Shown: positions 1-9,048, counted from the stretch's first letter. The stretch: 64,000 nt of DNA from Lawsonibacter celer (GCF_014281125.1 NZ_JACOEA010000005.1:62001-126000), one strand, 5' to 3'. Notes: generated by a model not told the origin, from the letters alone. A program made the numbers and translations.

Positions 1-2021
1 TAGGCGTAATTCACGTTGCCGCTGGTCACGCCCAGGTCGGCGGCCTTACCGTTGAAGATAACGCCGGCATAGGACACGCGGGTCAGGCCGTTCACCACGG
101 AGGTGTAGGAGCCGGAAGCGGTGGTGGAAATCTGGTTGTTGCCAGCGCCCAGAATGGAGCTGGCCAGGTTCTTGAACTGCTTGCCGGTGATGACCTTGCC
201 GCCGTCGGTGGATTTCACAAAGATCACAGCGTCATCGGCGACATTATTGCTGTTTACGGTAGCAACCTTGCCGCCGGCGCCAGCCGCGACAGTTCCGTCA
301 GCAGCCCAAGTGTAATCGCTGCCGATGGTCGCGGCGGCGGCCAGCTTGAAGCCCTTATCGGTTTCAGTGTAGGTATACATCTCGCCAGAGGCGGCGGCAA
401 CACCAGCGCCGTCAATGGTCACAGTCTCGATGGTGCCGTCGGCATGCATCACCATAGCCTTGTTGGTCAGCATCTCGGTGTCGGTAGCCAGAACCATGAT
501 CAGGTTGGCAATATCGGCGGAAGAAGCATCCACAGAGCCGGAAATCACAACGCCGTTCACCGCATAGAACTTGTAGGTGACATCAATATTCATGGTCTCG
601 CTGTTCTTGGCATACCAAGCACCATCCACACGGACACAGGAGGTGGTGTTGATGGTCTTCACGCCGTCAACCGCACCGGAGATAGCGGAGACCTCGGTGA
701 TGTCCTTCTTATCCTCGGCAATATTGTACACGATGGTCACATAGTCGTTCTTGGCGATGCCGTCGGCGATATTGTGATCCGCCTGCTTATAGGTGGTGCC
801 GCCGGCAATAATCTCGGTGGAAGAAGCATAGGTCACCTTGGCGGCGGCAACAGTGGTAACAACAGCGCCGTCATACTTGTTGTCGCCGTCGTTATCGATC
901 AGCTTGAAGGTGTTGAAGGAAGTAGGAGCGACCGCTAGGCTCAGGCCAGCGGCGTACACACCATCGGTAATGGTGTACAGGCCGGAGGAGGCCAGCTTGT
1001 ACTTGGCACCGTCAATCTTGATCTCGGTGCTGGAGACAGACTCGATCTTATTTACGTTGGCTTCGATAACGTTGTTGGTTTCGTCAGCGAACACGCCGTA
1101 AACCTGAGTCTGACCATTAACCATCTTGTAGACTACACGGACATTCTGGCCCAGCAGGTCAGCATAGTTGCCCTCAACCTTGGCGAAGTCCTTCTTAGTT
1201 TTCGCATTGGCGTCAGTGCCGGAGGTCTCAAGGGTGTAGGTGCCCTTATTGTCCAGATCCACAAGCTTCAGAACAGCAGAGTCAGTAATAGTAGCACCAA
1301 ACTTCTCAGTCAGGATGCTCTTAGCAACAGTACCATCATTATTGAGCGCCAGGTTGTAGCCCTCAGTAATCTGGCCGGTCTGCTGGTTCTGAGACCAGGA
1401 GCGGACCATCATAGCAGCCTGAATACCATTCCAGATCATCTGGGCGGCGTTGTCGCGGGTCAGCTGCGCAGAGGAGGTGATGTTCAGCCCATCATACAGC
1501 TTAGCCTGGTTGGCGTACACGTCGGTGTTGATCTGCCAAGAACCGCCGGTCAGCTTAAACACGTCGGCCTTGTAGCCGATGGCGACCAGCAGCATCTTGG
1601 CGGCCTCAGCGGCGGTAACAGTCGCGTTGGGGTCGAAAGTGCCGTTGCCGCGGCCGGAGATGACGCCCACAGCGTCACTGGTGCAGTATTCGATGTAGCT
1701 CTCAGCCCAGTGACCCTTAATGTCGCTGAAGCTGGGCTTGTCTTTGACACCCAGGACAGGATCCTTGCCGCCGTGCAGGGCGACAGTAATCATCTTGGCC
1801 ATCTCGGCACGGGTGACGATCCCGGTGGGATCAAAGTAGCTGCCGTCCTCCTTGCCGTTGATGACACCAAGGGTCACCAGGACAGAGACGGCCTCATTGT
1901 TGACGATCTCATCCTTATCGGTGAAATCGTTGGAGCCCGCAGCACCGGCGCTGACAACCATCATGCCGATGAGCATGGCGGCGGCCAGGACCAGACTGAG
2001 AGCACGCTTGAGGTTTCTCAT
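1..2021 (-). CDS. SLH-domain surface (S-layer-like) protein, C-terminus beyond the window
   Basis: Secreted cell-wall-bound protein; about 673 codons are visible and the 3' end lies left of base 1. The start is ATG at 2021, behind an AAGGAGG-type ribosome site. The N-terminus is a clear signal peptide (MRNLKRALSLVLAAAMLIG, ending near residue 28). Three SLH modules follow within about residues 34-215, with the usual FxDxxGHWAxxYI and GNGTFDPNATVTAAEAAKML-type motifs, which in this family bind secondary wall polymer. The remainder is Thr/Val/Gly-rich, as in S-layer subunits. The first ~20 residues and the whole leader are nearly the same as those of the protein at 22439-25006, so the two are paralogues. 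The exact role (S-layer subunit or accessory surface protein) cannot be told from sequence. Confidence 0.88.
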   Translation of the reverse strand, partial: MRNLKRALSLVLAAAMLIGMMVVSAGAAGSNDFTDKDEIVNNEAVSVLVTLGVINGKEDGSYFDPTGIVTRAEMAKMITVALHGGKDPVLGVKDKPSFSDIKGHWAESYIEYCTSDAVGVISGRGNGTFDPNATVTAAEAAKMLLVAIGYKADVFKLTGGSWQINTDVYANQAKLYDGLNITSSAQLTRDNAAQMIWNGIQAAMMVRSWSQNQQTGQITEGYNLALNNDGTVAKSILTEKFGATITDSAVLKLVDLDNKGTYTLETSGTDANAKTKKDFAKVEGNYADLLGQNVRVVYKMVNGQTQVYGVFADETNNVIEANVNKIESVSSTEIKIDGAKYKLASSGLYTITDGVYAAGLSLAVAPTSFNTFKLIDNDGDNKYDGAVVTTVAAAKVTYASSTEIIAGGTTYKQADHNIADGIAKNDYVTIVYNIAEDKKDITEVSAISGAVDGVKTINTTSCVRVDGAWYAKNSETMNIDVTYKFYAVNGVVISGSVDASSADIANLIMVLATDTEMLTNKAMVMHADGTIETVTIDGAGVAAASGEMYTYTETDKGFKLAAAATIGSDYTWAADGTVAAGAGGKVATVNSNNVADDAVIFVKSTDGGKVITGKQFKNLASSILGAGNNQISTTASGSYTSVVNGLTRVSYAGVIFNGKAADLGVTSGNVNYA

Positions 2022-2299
2022 TTGGATATTCCTCCTTTTAAAATTTGAGTGGGGACGCTATCTTCCCTGTCTAAATTGCCAAACAGGGGCGTATAACGCC
2101 CCTTGCACCCATCAAATTGGTTGCTGAAGACAAATGTTTTAATTAGAAATGCGACTGTTTCCCTTTTGAAAGTTCCGGTGGTAGACATTTGGTAGACAGA
2201 CTTTCTGATTTGAACAATATAAAACCCGCAAATGGCTGCAGGGCAGTCACTTGCGGGTTTGGCTTGGTAGACTTTTGGTAGACATTCTCCTCAATTGCA
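1957..2299 (-). repeat. Duplicated SLH-gene leader, copy A
   Basis: This stretch covers the signal-peptide codons and the 278 bases upstream of the start codon. It matches 24942-25284 with a constant offset of 22,985 and no gaps. By eye about 18 of the 278 upstream bases differ, nine of them clustered next to the start codon. Read on the minus strand it contains paired GTCTACC motifs, a long hairpin (ACCCGCAA...TTGCGGGT) followed by TTTTATATT, a second pair of GTCTACC motifs, and a palindrome (GGGGCGTTATACGCCCC) in the likely 5' UTR. Bases 2300-2378 beyond it show nothing recognisable. Confidence 0.9.
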
Positions 2300-2378
2300 G
2301 GCGCAGAGGGATGGGATTGGCGCTTCAGGTGAAAGGAAAGCCTCTATTTTAGAACACGCGCTGTATGGGAGGGAGCAG

Positions 2379-2417
2379 AAAAGCGGGGCGTACCGTATAA
2401 CGGTGCGCCCCGCTTTT
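2379..2417 (-). terminator. Terminator after the dehydrogenase gene
   Basis: A 12-bp stem (AAAAGCGGGGCG/CGCCCCGCTTTT) with a smaller inner stem, flanked by T-rich sequence on both sides. It lies about 50 bases after the stop of the minus-strand gene at 2470-3384 and could act in both directions. Confidence 0.8.
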
Positions 2418-2469
2418 ACTTTTTTAGGGTAAATCCAGGCTGGATAAAGTCCGTATTGGCAGGGTAAAT

Positions 2470-3384
2470 CTATGGAATCCTTCTCTGCACACGCTGCAGT
2501 TCAATGAGCGCCTTGTCACGGTACTTAATAATGCTTTCCACATCATTGCCAATCGCGGCGGGGCGGTGTGCCATCTCCTCATCCACGCCGTCGGCCACAA
2601 CCAGATACTCCTTGGGAGCATCGGTACCGCAGTATTTCTGGGCCAGTGCACGCCAACCGCCGCCGGCCACGCCCAAGCCGATGGAGAGCAGCTGGCCACA
2701 CAGAGGCAGACGCATACCGGGCCCGTACATAATGGCCTTGTCGATGTCCTCCACGCTGGCATAGCCGTTGTTGGCCAGATAGATGGCCGTCTCCAGGATC
2801 TGGCTGTTAATCCGCTGAACCAGATAGCCAACCTCATCCTTCAGGCAGACGACGGGAACCTTGTCCATCTCGCTGTAAATCTGTTTCGTAAAGTCTACCG
2901 TCTCCTGACTGGTCTGCTTTCCGACAACGACTTCAATCGTGGGCAGCAAGTGCGAGGGGTTGAAGGGATGTCCCACCACGATGCGGTCCGGGTAGAGTGC
3001 GCCCTCCTGGAGCGTACTGGTCATGATATTGGATGCGGAGCTGCCGATGACCACATCACGGCCGCAGGTCTCCTGCACTGTGCGGTAAATGCTGCGTTTG
3101 ATCTCAAGACGTTCTGGCGCGGACTCCTGTACAAATACAGCGCCTTCTACTGCGGCAACCATGTCATTGGTATAGAACGCCAGAGAGGCAGCTTCCTCCG
3201 CCTGCTCCTTGGTGTATACGCCATTTTCCACAAAGGTGGTCAGGATCGCAGCAATGCGATCCCTGATAATGGCGAGGTCACAGGTGTCGTACAGCGCAGT
3301 CGGGTGACCGGTCAGTAAGGAGTTTGCCGCAAGACCAGCACCGATGAGGCCGCATCCAATAAAGGCAATCTTATCTTTTTTCAT
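2470..3384 (-). CDS. 3-hydroxyacyl-CoA dehydrogenase-family enzyme, L-carnitine dehydrogenase-like
   Basis: NAD-dependent 3-hydroxy-acid dehydrogenase of 304 residues. The Rossmann motif is G10-C-G12-L-I-G15, with Asp33 at the end of strand 2, which favours NAD. ESAPE (87-91) and HPFNP (139-143, His139 the likely catalytic base) are the signature blocks of the 3-hydroxybutyryl-CoA and L-carnitine dehydrogenase families. The C-terminal block AIMYGPGMRLP resembles the carnitine/gulonate type. ATG 3384 follows AGGAGG; reading further upstream adds only an unconvincing extension. It is divergent from the GPH transporter at 3692. With a BKACE and a CaiB-like transferase nearby, oxidation of carnitine or a similar 3-hydroxy acid is the best inference. 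The substrate is not proven. Confidence 0.82.
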   Translation of the reverse strand: MKKDKIAFIGCGLIGAGLAANSLLTGHPTALYDTCDLAIIRDRIAAILTTFVENGVYTKEQAEEAASLAFYTNDMVAAVEGAVFVQESAPERLEIKRSIYRTVQETCGRDVVIGSSASNIMTSTLQEGALYPDRIVVGHPFNPSHLLPTIEVVVGKQTSQETVDFTKQIYSEMDKVPVVCLKDEVGYLVQRINSQILETAIYLANNGYASVEDIDKAIMYGPGMRLPLCGQLLSIGLGVAGGGWRALAQKYCGTDAPKEYLVVADGVDEEMAHRPAAIGNDVESIIKYRDKALIELQRVQRRIP

Positions 3385-3523
3385 ATGCTTCCTCCTACTA
3401 CATGTCAAATGTTCCGAAGGTTCTGGGTTTATGCAAAGTACATGAAATCCTGCTGAGAAGCCATCCACATTTTTACTTATACACCAAGGTCGGCCGCACG
3501 GTCAAGAAATTTGAAGGTTGTTG

Positions 3524-3543
3524 GACATATTTTGAAATTTGTC
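3524..3543. promoter_or_regulatory. Candidate operator 1 (GACAT-N10-TTGTC dyad)
   Basis: A 20-bp imperfect palindrome, GACATATTTTGAAATTTGTC. It shares length, end blocks (GACAT...TGTC) and the central GAAAT with the dyad at 3558-3577, 34 bp away centre to centre. Two matching dyads in a divergent promoter region point to a transcription factor site. The TetR gene at 9141 is a candidate partner. Confidence 0.55.
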
Positions 3544-3557
3544 AACGGACAAAAGTA

Positions 3558-3577
3558 GACATTTTTCGAAATGTGTC
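3558..3577. promoter_or_regulatory. Candidate operator 2 (GACAT-N10-GTGTC dyad)
   Basis: A 20-bp imperfect palindrome, GACATTTTTCGAAATGTGTC, the partner of the site at 3524-3543. The inner ACATTTTTCGAAATGT is close to perfectly symmetric. Confidence 0.55.
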
Positions 3578-3691
3578 CATCATTGGGCGCGGCTGTTTAC
3601 TTTTTGGCAGATTTCGCTGAAAATTGTAATATATCCTGCTCAAGTCTTTCACAACATCCACTACAAATTCTAAAGTAAAGGGTGCAATGCT

Positions 3692-5155
3692 ATGACAAGG
3701 GAGAAAGAGATCCGTTATGGACGCGGAGTTGTGGGGCCCGATGTAAAGGTGGCCAAATACGAGCGCTTTGTATATCCGTTGGGGGATGGCGTCCAGGCTG
3801 TGGTCAGCCTGTTCATGTCAATGTATTTCCTGTTCTATGCGACCACCATCATGGGGATTGATCCTGCCATTGCCGGCACTATGACTCTGGTAGCTCGGAT
3901 CTTTGATGCGTTAAACGATCCGGTAATGGGCCTGCTGGCCGACCGCGCCGACACCCGCTTCGGTACCTACCGGCCATTCGTTATCTTCGGCAGTTGGACC
4001 ATTGGCGCTTCCATCATCCTGCTCTTTGCAATGCCTGCGGGGATCAGCATGACCGGCAAAATCATCTGGATGTGGGTATTCTACATTCTGGAGAATATGG
4101 CTGTCACCTTGGTGGGCATCCCCTACAAGGGCATGATGACCCATCTCACCAATGACGGTGCTGAGCGCGTGTTCATCAACCGCAACTGCTTGGTGTATTC
4201 TTACATGTTTGCCTTGGTGGGTGCCATTGCCGTGCCCATGATGATCGGTGTCATGAGCAACCTTTATGGCGAGGATTCCGGCATGCCCTATACCATCAGC
4301 ATCTGCATCATCATGGTTATCTGTTGCACCCTCTTCACCCTGGTGGGTATCACGGTCAAGGAGCGCAAGTTCACCGTCGCCAAGCTGGACGGCGGCGTGG
4401 ACAAGCCCAAGATCTCCGATTCTCTGAAGCTGCTGTTCAAAAACAAGTATTGGTACATCATTACGGGATGCGCTCTGTTCAACTACTTCATCAGTGGCAT
4501 CAATACCACCGTCACTTTGTACTACACCAACTATGTCCTAAAGGCTGGCGCCATCCTGAGTATGATCACCATGGTCGCCAACTTCGGCATCCCCATGCTG
4601 GTCATGCTGATTGTCCCGCGCTACACCGTGAAATGGGGTAAGCGGAAGATGGGGGTCATCGGCATTCTCATCGCCGCTGCCGGCATGGGCCTGCGTCTGG
4701 CCGCCGGCATGGACGCCCCGGTGTTGGTCTATACCATAGGCCTGTTTCTGTTTAACGGCGGCATTGCCTCCTACACCACCTGTCAGGCGCCCGGCATGAT
4801 GGACTGCATCGAGTACTCGGAGTGGAAGTTCGGCGTGCGCAACGACGGCATTATCATGTCCGGCTACCTGATGGCCTCCAAGGCCGGCCCCGGTTTGGCC
4901 AGCGCCTTGGTCGGCTTTGCACTAAAAATGATTGGATTCGACAAGGCCTTGGCCGCCACCGATGTGGCGATGCAGCACGGTATCTTCAACTGTGCCGTGC
5001 TGATGCCCCTGTGCTTCCTCGGCGCCTTCTTCCTTTGGATGCTCCTCTGGGACCTGGATAAGAAGCAGCCCAAGATCCGTGCCGAGCTGGCGGAGCGCCG
5101 CGCCGCGGTCGCGGCTCAAATGAAGGAAGGACAGCAGGCGGACCGGATCATATGA
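3692..5155 (+). CDS. GPH-family (MelB/GusB-like) cation symporter
   Basis: Integral membrane transporter of 487 residues with about 12 hydrophobic segments. The N-terminal half has the glycoside-pentoside-hexuronide pattern: ARIFDALNDPVMG, then DRADTRFGTYRPF in the loop after the second segment. Relatives move sugars, glucuronides and other small organic acids with Na+ or H+. The first gene rightward from the divergent promoter, it probably brings in the substrate of the enzymes around it; the cargo cannot be read from sequence. The 136-base gap to the BKACE gene contains its own promoter-like sequence. Confidence 0.85.
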   Translation: MTREKEIRYGRGVVGPDVKVAKYERFVYPLGDGVQAVVSLFMSMYFLFYATTIMGIDPAIAGTMTLVARIFDALNDPVMGLLADRADTRFGTYRPFVIFGSWTIGASIILLFAMPAGISMTGKIIWMWVFYILENMAVTLVGIPYKGMMTHLTNDGAERVFINRNCLVYSYMFALVGAIAVPMMIGVMSNLYGEDSGMPYTISICIIMVICCTLFTLVGITVKERKFTVAKLDGGVDKPKISDSLKLLFKNKYWYIITGCALFNYFISGINTTVTLYYTNYVLKAGAILSMITMVANFGIPMLVMLIVPRYTVKWGKRKMGVIGILIAAAGMGLRLAAGMDAPVLVYTIGLFLFNGGIASYTTCQAPGMMDCIEYSEWKFGVRNDGIIMSGYLMASKAGPGLASALVGFALKMIGFDKALAATDVAMQHGIFNCAVLMPLCFLGAFFLWMLLWDLDKKQPKIRAELAERRAAVAAQMKEGQQADRII

Positions 5156-5191
5156 CAAAAAACGAAACTTGTCTACCATATTCTATACATA

Positions 5192-5219
5192 TTGACTTTT
5201 TATTGAAAATTTTTAAAAT
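5192..5219 (+). promoter_or_regulatory. Sigma-A-type promoter upstream of the BKACE gene
   Basis: TTGACT (5192-5197), a 16-base spacer, then TAAAAT (5214-5219), in an AT-rich stretch about 70 bases before the ATG at 5291. This suggests that the BKACE-CaiB-transporter part can be transcribed apart from the GPH gene. Confidence 0.55.
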
Positions 5220-5290
5220 AAAGCCAAACCATCCACACGGACCAAACAAGACATTGGAACCAAAACTGTATGTAAAGGAGATTTGAAATA

Positions 5291-6235
5291 ATGGCTAACA
5301 AAGAATGGTACGTAGGCGAAGTCCGCGACACCGTGCACCGCGCGGAAAAAATGGGCAAGTATGGCCTGTCCGGTTTTGCTCCCGCGATTCTCTCCGTCGC
5401 CATTACCGGCGGTATGCACACCAAGGCCAAGTGCCCCGTGCTGCCCGAGACTGTGGACGAGCAGGTGCAGGCCGTGAAGGACGCCTATAATGCCGGCGCT
5501 GTCCTGGTGCATGTGCACGCCCGCGACAAGCAGGACACCTCCAAGATGTGCATGGACTCCGACCCCTTCATTGAGGTCAATCGCCGAATCCGTGAGGCCT
5601 GCCCCGACATTATCATCAACAATACCTTTGTCGGGGCGCGTATGTTCTATATGGAAAAGGCCTCCGATCCCGTCTGGCGTGTTTCTGCCGAGGCCCGCCC
5701 TGAGGTGGCCAGCCTGGATATTTGCCGGAATCTCTATGACTTTATGCCCAATGTTGTATTTGCCCAGACTATGGGTGACTGCGAAGAAAATATGGCATTG
5801 CTGGACAAATATGGAGCCAAAGCGGAAATTGAGTGCTTTGACCTGGGCGATATTCAGTTCTTGAACCGGATGATTCAGAAGGGCATCCTGAAGGATCCCT
5901 ACTGGGTCCAGATGATCTTCAATGGCGCCGGCATCACCCCCTGCCTGGAGACACTGCTGCTGGCCGAGCGGCTGCTGCCGGAGAAGAGCCTGCTGAGCGT
6001 GCTGGGCATCGGTGCCGTCCAGACTCCTATGGCCGCTGCCGCCATGATTCTGGGCCACCATATCCGCACCGGCCTGGAGGACAACATCTACTACAAGCGC
6101 GGCGAGATGGCCACCAGCAACGCGCAGCTGGTGGAGCGGCTGGTCCGCATGGCCAACGACATGGACCGTCCTCTGGCGACCCCCGCGCAGGCACGCGAGA
6201 TGATGGGCCTGGGCGAGCCCCGTCAGTACAGCTAA
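5291..6235 (+). CDS. Beta-keto acid cleavage enzyme (BKACE, DUF849)
   Basis: 314 residues of the zinc-dependent BKACE TIM-barrel family (Kce and relatives), which condense a beta-keto acid with acetyl-CoA and release acetoacetate plus a new acyl-CoA. Visible signatures are AITGGMHTK (37-45), the metal-binding H74-V-H76-A-R pair, and the C-terminal block GLEDNIYYKRGEMATSNAQL. There is an N-terminal extension of about 30 residues before the barrel. The ATG is preceded by AAAGGAG. With a carnitine-dehydrogenase-like gene and a CaiB homologue nearby, 3-dehydrocarnitine cleavage to betainyl-CoA and acetoacetate is the leading inference. Other keto acids remain possible. Confidence 0.88.
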   Translation: MANKEWYVGEVRDTVHRAEKMGKYGLSGFAPAILSVAITGGMHTKAKCPVLPETVDEQVQAVKDAYNAGAVLVHVHARDKQDTSKMCMDSDPFIEVNRRIREACPDIIINNTFVGARMFYMEKASDPVWRVSAEARPEVASLDICRNLYDFMPNVVFAQTMGDCEENMALLDKYGAKAEIECFDLGDIQFLNRMIQKGILKDPYWVQMIFNGAGITPCLETLLLAERLLPEKSLLSVLGIGAVQTPMAAAAMILGHHIRTGLEDNIYYKRGEMATSNAQLVERLVRMANDMDRPLATPAQAREMMGLGEPRQYS

Positions 6236-6244
6236 GCAAAGGCC

Positions 6245-6280
6245 GGCCGGTCCGCCGGCCGGGAGGAAGGCGGACCGGCC
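6245..6280 (+). other. Hairpin between BKACE and CaiB-like genes
   Basis: A 12-bp perfect stem (GGCCGGTCCGCC/GGCGGACCGGCC) with a 12-base loop and no T-run after it. It is more likely an mRNA-stability or processing element between two cotranscribed genes than a terminator. Confidence 0.5.
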
Positions 6281-6314
6281 CTCAAAATTCAGTGATAAAG
6301 GAATTCAGAGGCAT

Positions 6315-7550
6315 ATGAAAACAAGAGATATTCCCAGCTTTGGAGTGCTTCAGGGCGTACGGGTCCTGTCGTCGGCGAACTTCATCGCCGGCCCCTATAT
6401 GTGCGGCCTGTTTGCGGAGATGGGCGCCACTGTGACCAGCATTGAGCGGGCCGATTTCCCGGACGGACTCCGCACCACGGTCACCGAGTGGTTTTCCTCT
6501 GAGCACCGCAATCAGCTGAGCATGGCGCTGGACCTGCGCCAGCCCGAGGGCAAGGAGGTCCTGAGCCGGCTGCTGAAGGAAAACGATATTTTTGTTGAAA
6601 ACGCCAAAGGCGGAAGCCTGGCGCACATGGGTATCACGGACGAGTGGATCTGGTCCTACAACCCCAAGATGGTGATTGTCCATGTGTCCGGATATGGACA
6701 GAGCGGGGATCCCAGTTACACCGGGCGGCCCTGCTTGGACGCAATTGCACAGGCGTTTTCCGGCTACATGAATCTCAACGGACTGCCGGACATGCCAATG
6801 GTGGCCCGGCTGTACACCGCCGACTACATGAGTTCTCTCCACGGCGCTGTTGGCGCCCTGGCCGCCCTGCACCGGGTCCAGCAAACTGGAAAGGGCGAAA
6901 GCGTGGACGTGGCCATGTATGAGAGCATGCTCCGCGTGTCCGCAGACGCGGTTGCCCTTGGGCTGAACCGGGGCCTGGAGCCCAAACGGGTGGGCAACCG
7001 GACCGAGCGCGCCTGGGGCGAAGGGGTGTATCGCTGCAGAGACGGCAAGTACATCTTCTGGATGTCCGGCCAGGTGGGCAAGACCACCTACGGGACCCTC
7101 AAGATGGTGGGCATGGAGCAAGAGGACCCCGGGCCTGGCTCTCCCTTCTCCACCAGGCCCGAGGTGGGCGCGGAGCTGGAGAGGAGAATGAAGGAATACT
7201 GCGATACCCACACCTCCGGCGAGGTTATGGAGGCGGCCCTGCCCCTGGGCGTCCTGTGCTGCAAGGTCATGAATTACGACGAGATGGTGGAGGACCCCCA
7301 TTTCAAAGCCAGAGGGACCTTCATCGAATGGGACGACCCCTGTCTGGGAGAGCGCATGACAGGGGTGCGGCCTACTCCGTGCTTTGCAAACAATCCCTCC
7401 AAAATCTGGCGCGGCACCCCGGTACTGGGTATGGATAATGAAGACCTCCTGGAGGAGATTGGCTATACCGGGGAGGAGATTGCGATGCTGAAGGAGAAAA
7501 AGGTCATCACCTATGGCAGCTCGATTCATAAGACCATGGCCAAACAATAA
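6315..7550 (+). CDS. CaiB/BaiF family (type III) CoA-transferase, CaiB-like
   Basis: 411 residues. The sequence follows E. coli CaiB (L-carnitine CoA-transferase, 405 residues) closely from memory: GITDEWIWSYNPKMVI, IAQAFSGYMNLNG, RLYTADYMSS, ALAALHRVQQTGKGESVDVA, and the C-terminal NNPSKIWRGTPVLGMDNE. Asp170 in the TAD motif matches the catalytic aspartate (Asp169) of CaiB. It is predicted to move CoA between carnitine-like trimethylammonium acids, or a related carboxylate, and an acyl-CoA. It sits 80 bases after the BKACE gene on the same strand and 33 bases before an MFS gene, so it is likely in one operon. Family assignment is firm; the substrate is inferred. Confidence 0.88.
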   Translation: MKTRDIPSFGVLQGVRVLSSANFIAGPYMCGLFAEMGATVTSIERADFPDGLRTTVTEWFSSEHRNQLSMALDLRQPEGKEVLSRLLKENDIFVENAKGGSLAHMGITDEWIWSYNPKMVIVHVSGYGQSGDPSYTGRPCLDAIAQAFSGYMNLNGLPDMPMVARLYTADYMSSLHGAVGALAALHRVQQTGKGESVDVAMYESMLRVSADAVALGLNRGLEPKRVGNRTERAWGEGVYRCRDGKYIFWMSGQVGKTTYGTLKMVGMEQEDPGPGSPFSTRPEVGAELERRMKEYCDTHTSGEVMEAALPLGVLCCKVMNYDEMVEDPHFKARGTFIEWDDPCLGERMTGVRPTPCFANNPSKIWRGTPVLGMDNEDLLEEIGYTGEEIAMLKEKKVITYGSSIHKTMAKQ

Positions 7551-7583
7551 GAGGTTATCGGAGAAGGCCGAAGGAGGATTAAA

Positions 7584-8999
7584 ATGGAACATACAAGCAC
7601 CGCCCATACACAGATCAAGAAACCCTGGTTTATTTTTGGCGTGTTGATGTTTGGCTGGTTTGCCATGATGCTGTCCTTGGGGGCCAACACCACGGCCTTC
7701 CCCCACATCACTGCTGAGCTGGGGCTTCCGTCTGCGTACGTCTCCTGGATGAGCGTTACCTACACGATGGGCGCGGCCATCCTTGCCCCCCTGATGGGAC
7801 GTATCAGCGACCTGATCGGTCTGAAGAAGATCACCATTATCGGCTTGGCCCTGTTCACGATCAGCGTCGTGGGCCTGGGCGCCGGAAAGAATTTTGCGAT
7901 CATTCTGATCGCGCGGCTGCTGCAGGGCCTGTCCGTGGCCTGTGTTGTCCCCGCCTGTATGGCGTTTGCCGGCCGCTTTTTCGCTGGTGCCAGCGCTGCG
8001 AAAGCCTATGCTGTGCTGGGCGCCGTGGGAACTGGCGGCAACATCGTGGCTCCCGTGTTTGCAGGCATCCTTTGCGACGGACCCGGCTATCGTTGGGTCT
8101 ACTATGTCAGCATTGTGATTGCTGCAGTTGCTCTGATCGCCGTGTTCATCGTGCTGCCGCAGATCCCTGTGGTCCCGCAGGAGCGCAAGCGCTTTGACGT
8201 GGTCGGCACCATCAGTCTGTGCATCTCCATCGGTGGCCTGATGGTCACTCCCACTCTGGGCAGCCAGTTTGGCTGGTCCTCCCCGCTGGTCATCGTGGCC
8301 CTTGCGCTGTTCGTGGTGTTTATGATTGTATTCCTGAGTACTGAGAAGCGCGTGGAGCAACCGCTGATCCGGCTTTCCCTGCTGAAGTCCCGGGAGTTTT
8401 CGGTCCCCGCCGTTTACAGCCTGATGATCAACGGCATCGTCACCGTGTTCATGTACATGGTCACCTACTATGTGGTGTACGGCCGCGGCCTGCCCTCTTC
8501 TCTGTCCGGCTCCTGGACCACCTTCACGATGGTGTTCATGACTGTGGCCGCTGCACTGGCGAGCCGCCTGATGAAGGTCCTCAACTGGAAGTTCTGTGCC
8601 CTGGTGCATGTTCTCCTCTTTGCCGTGGCCTGCGTGATTTTCTCCTTTGCTGGACCGGAGGCCTCCCCTGTGGTCCTTTTTGTCGGCGGCGCAGTGCTCG
8701 GGATTGCGGGCAGCTTCAACACGCCGCTGCCCACGGCCAGCGCGCTGGATAAGGTTCATCCCGAGGAGCGGGGTGTGGCCTCTGGCTCCTTCCGTATGAT
8801 CAGCGACCTCAGCGGCCCGCTGGAGACGGCGATTTTCATTCCCTTGCTTTCCACCATTGGGCTGACCGCGGCCGGTCCCAATTTCGCGGTCTCCTTCTCC
8901 AAGGTGAGCCTGTATCTTTTGATCCCGTGTGCCATCGCCTTTATCCTGTTCCTGGTTTATCCGAAACACGATCCAAGGCAGGATACGAAGGCGGAGTGA
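7584..8999 (+). CDS. MFS transporter, DHA2-like
   Basis: 471 residues with 12 to 14 hydrophobic segments. It has the MFS motif A form GRISDLIGLKKI after the second segment and the motif C-like region GTGGNIVAPVFAG in the fifth. The start is ATG after AAGGAGG. It is the last enzyme/transporter gene of the cluster and is followed by a perfect inverted repeat and a TetR gene. DHA2 members are usually drug or small-molecule/proton antiporters. Here export or exchange of a pathway product, such as a betaine, is plausible but unproven. Confidence 0.85.
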   Translation: MEHTSTAHTQIKKPWFIFGVLMFGWFAMMLSLGANTTAFPHITAELGLPSAYVSWMSVTYTMGAAILAPLMGRISDLIGLKKITIIGLALFTISVVGLGAGKNFAIILIARLLQGLSVACVVPACMAFAGRFFAGASAAKAYAVLGAVGTGGNIVAPVFAGILCDGPGYRWVYYVSIVIAAVALIAVFIVLPQIPVVPQERKRFDVVGTISLCISIGGLMVTPTLGSQFGWSSPLVIVALALFVVFMIVFLSTEKRVEQPLIRLSLLKSREFSVPAVYSLMINGIVTVFMYMVTYYVVYGRGLPSSLSGSWTTFTMVFMTVAAALASRLMKVLNWKFCALVHVLLFAVACVIFSFAGPEASPVVLFVGGAVLGIAGSFNTPLPTASALDKVHPEERGVASGSFRMISDLSGPLETAIFIPLLSTIGLTAAGPNFAVSFSKVSLYLLIPCAIAFILFLVYPKHDPRQDTKAE

Positions 9000-9048
9000 G
9001 TGGAGGGACGCCTTTGGGGCGCATCCGCTGCATAAAAAGTGAATGGAC

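Larger units (their letters stand above)
3385..3691. promoter_or_regulatory. Divergent control region of the carnitine-like cluster
   Basis: A 307-base gap between divergent genes, AT-rich compared with its surroundings. It holds two matching 20-bp dyads (entered separately) and must contain promoters for both the dehydrogenase and the transporter. No clean -35/-10 pair could be chosen by eye. Confidence 0.6.

Noticed and set aside
2180..2290. GTCTACC/GGTAGAC repeats as a CRISPR array
   Set aside because: Only four short motifs in two pairs with no regular spacers; part of the duplicated leader.
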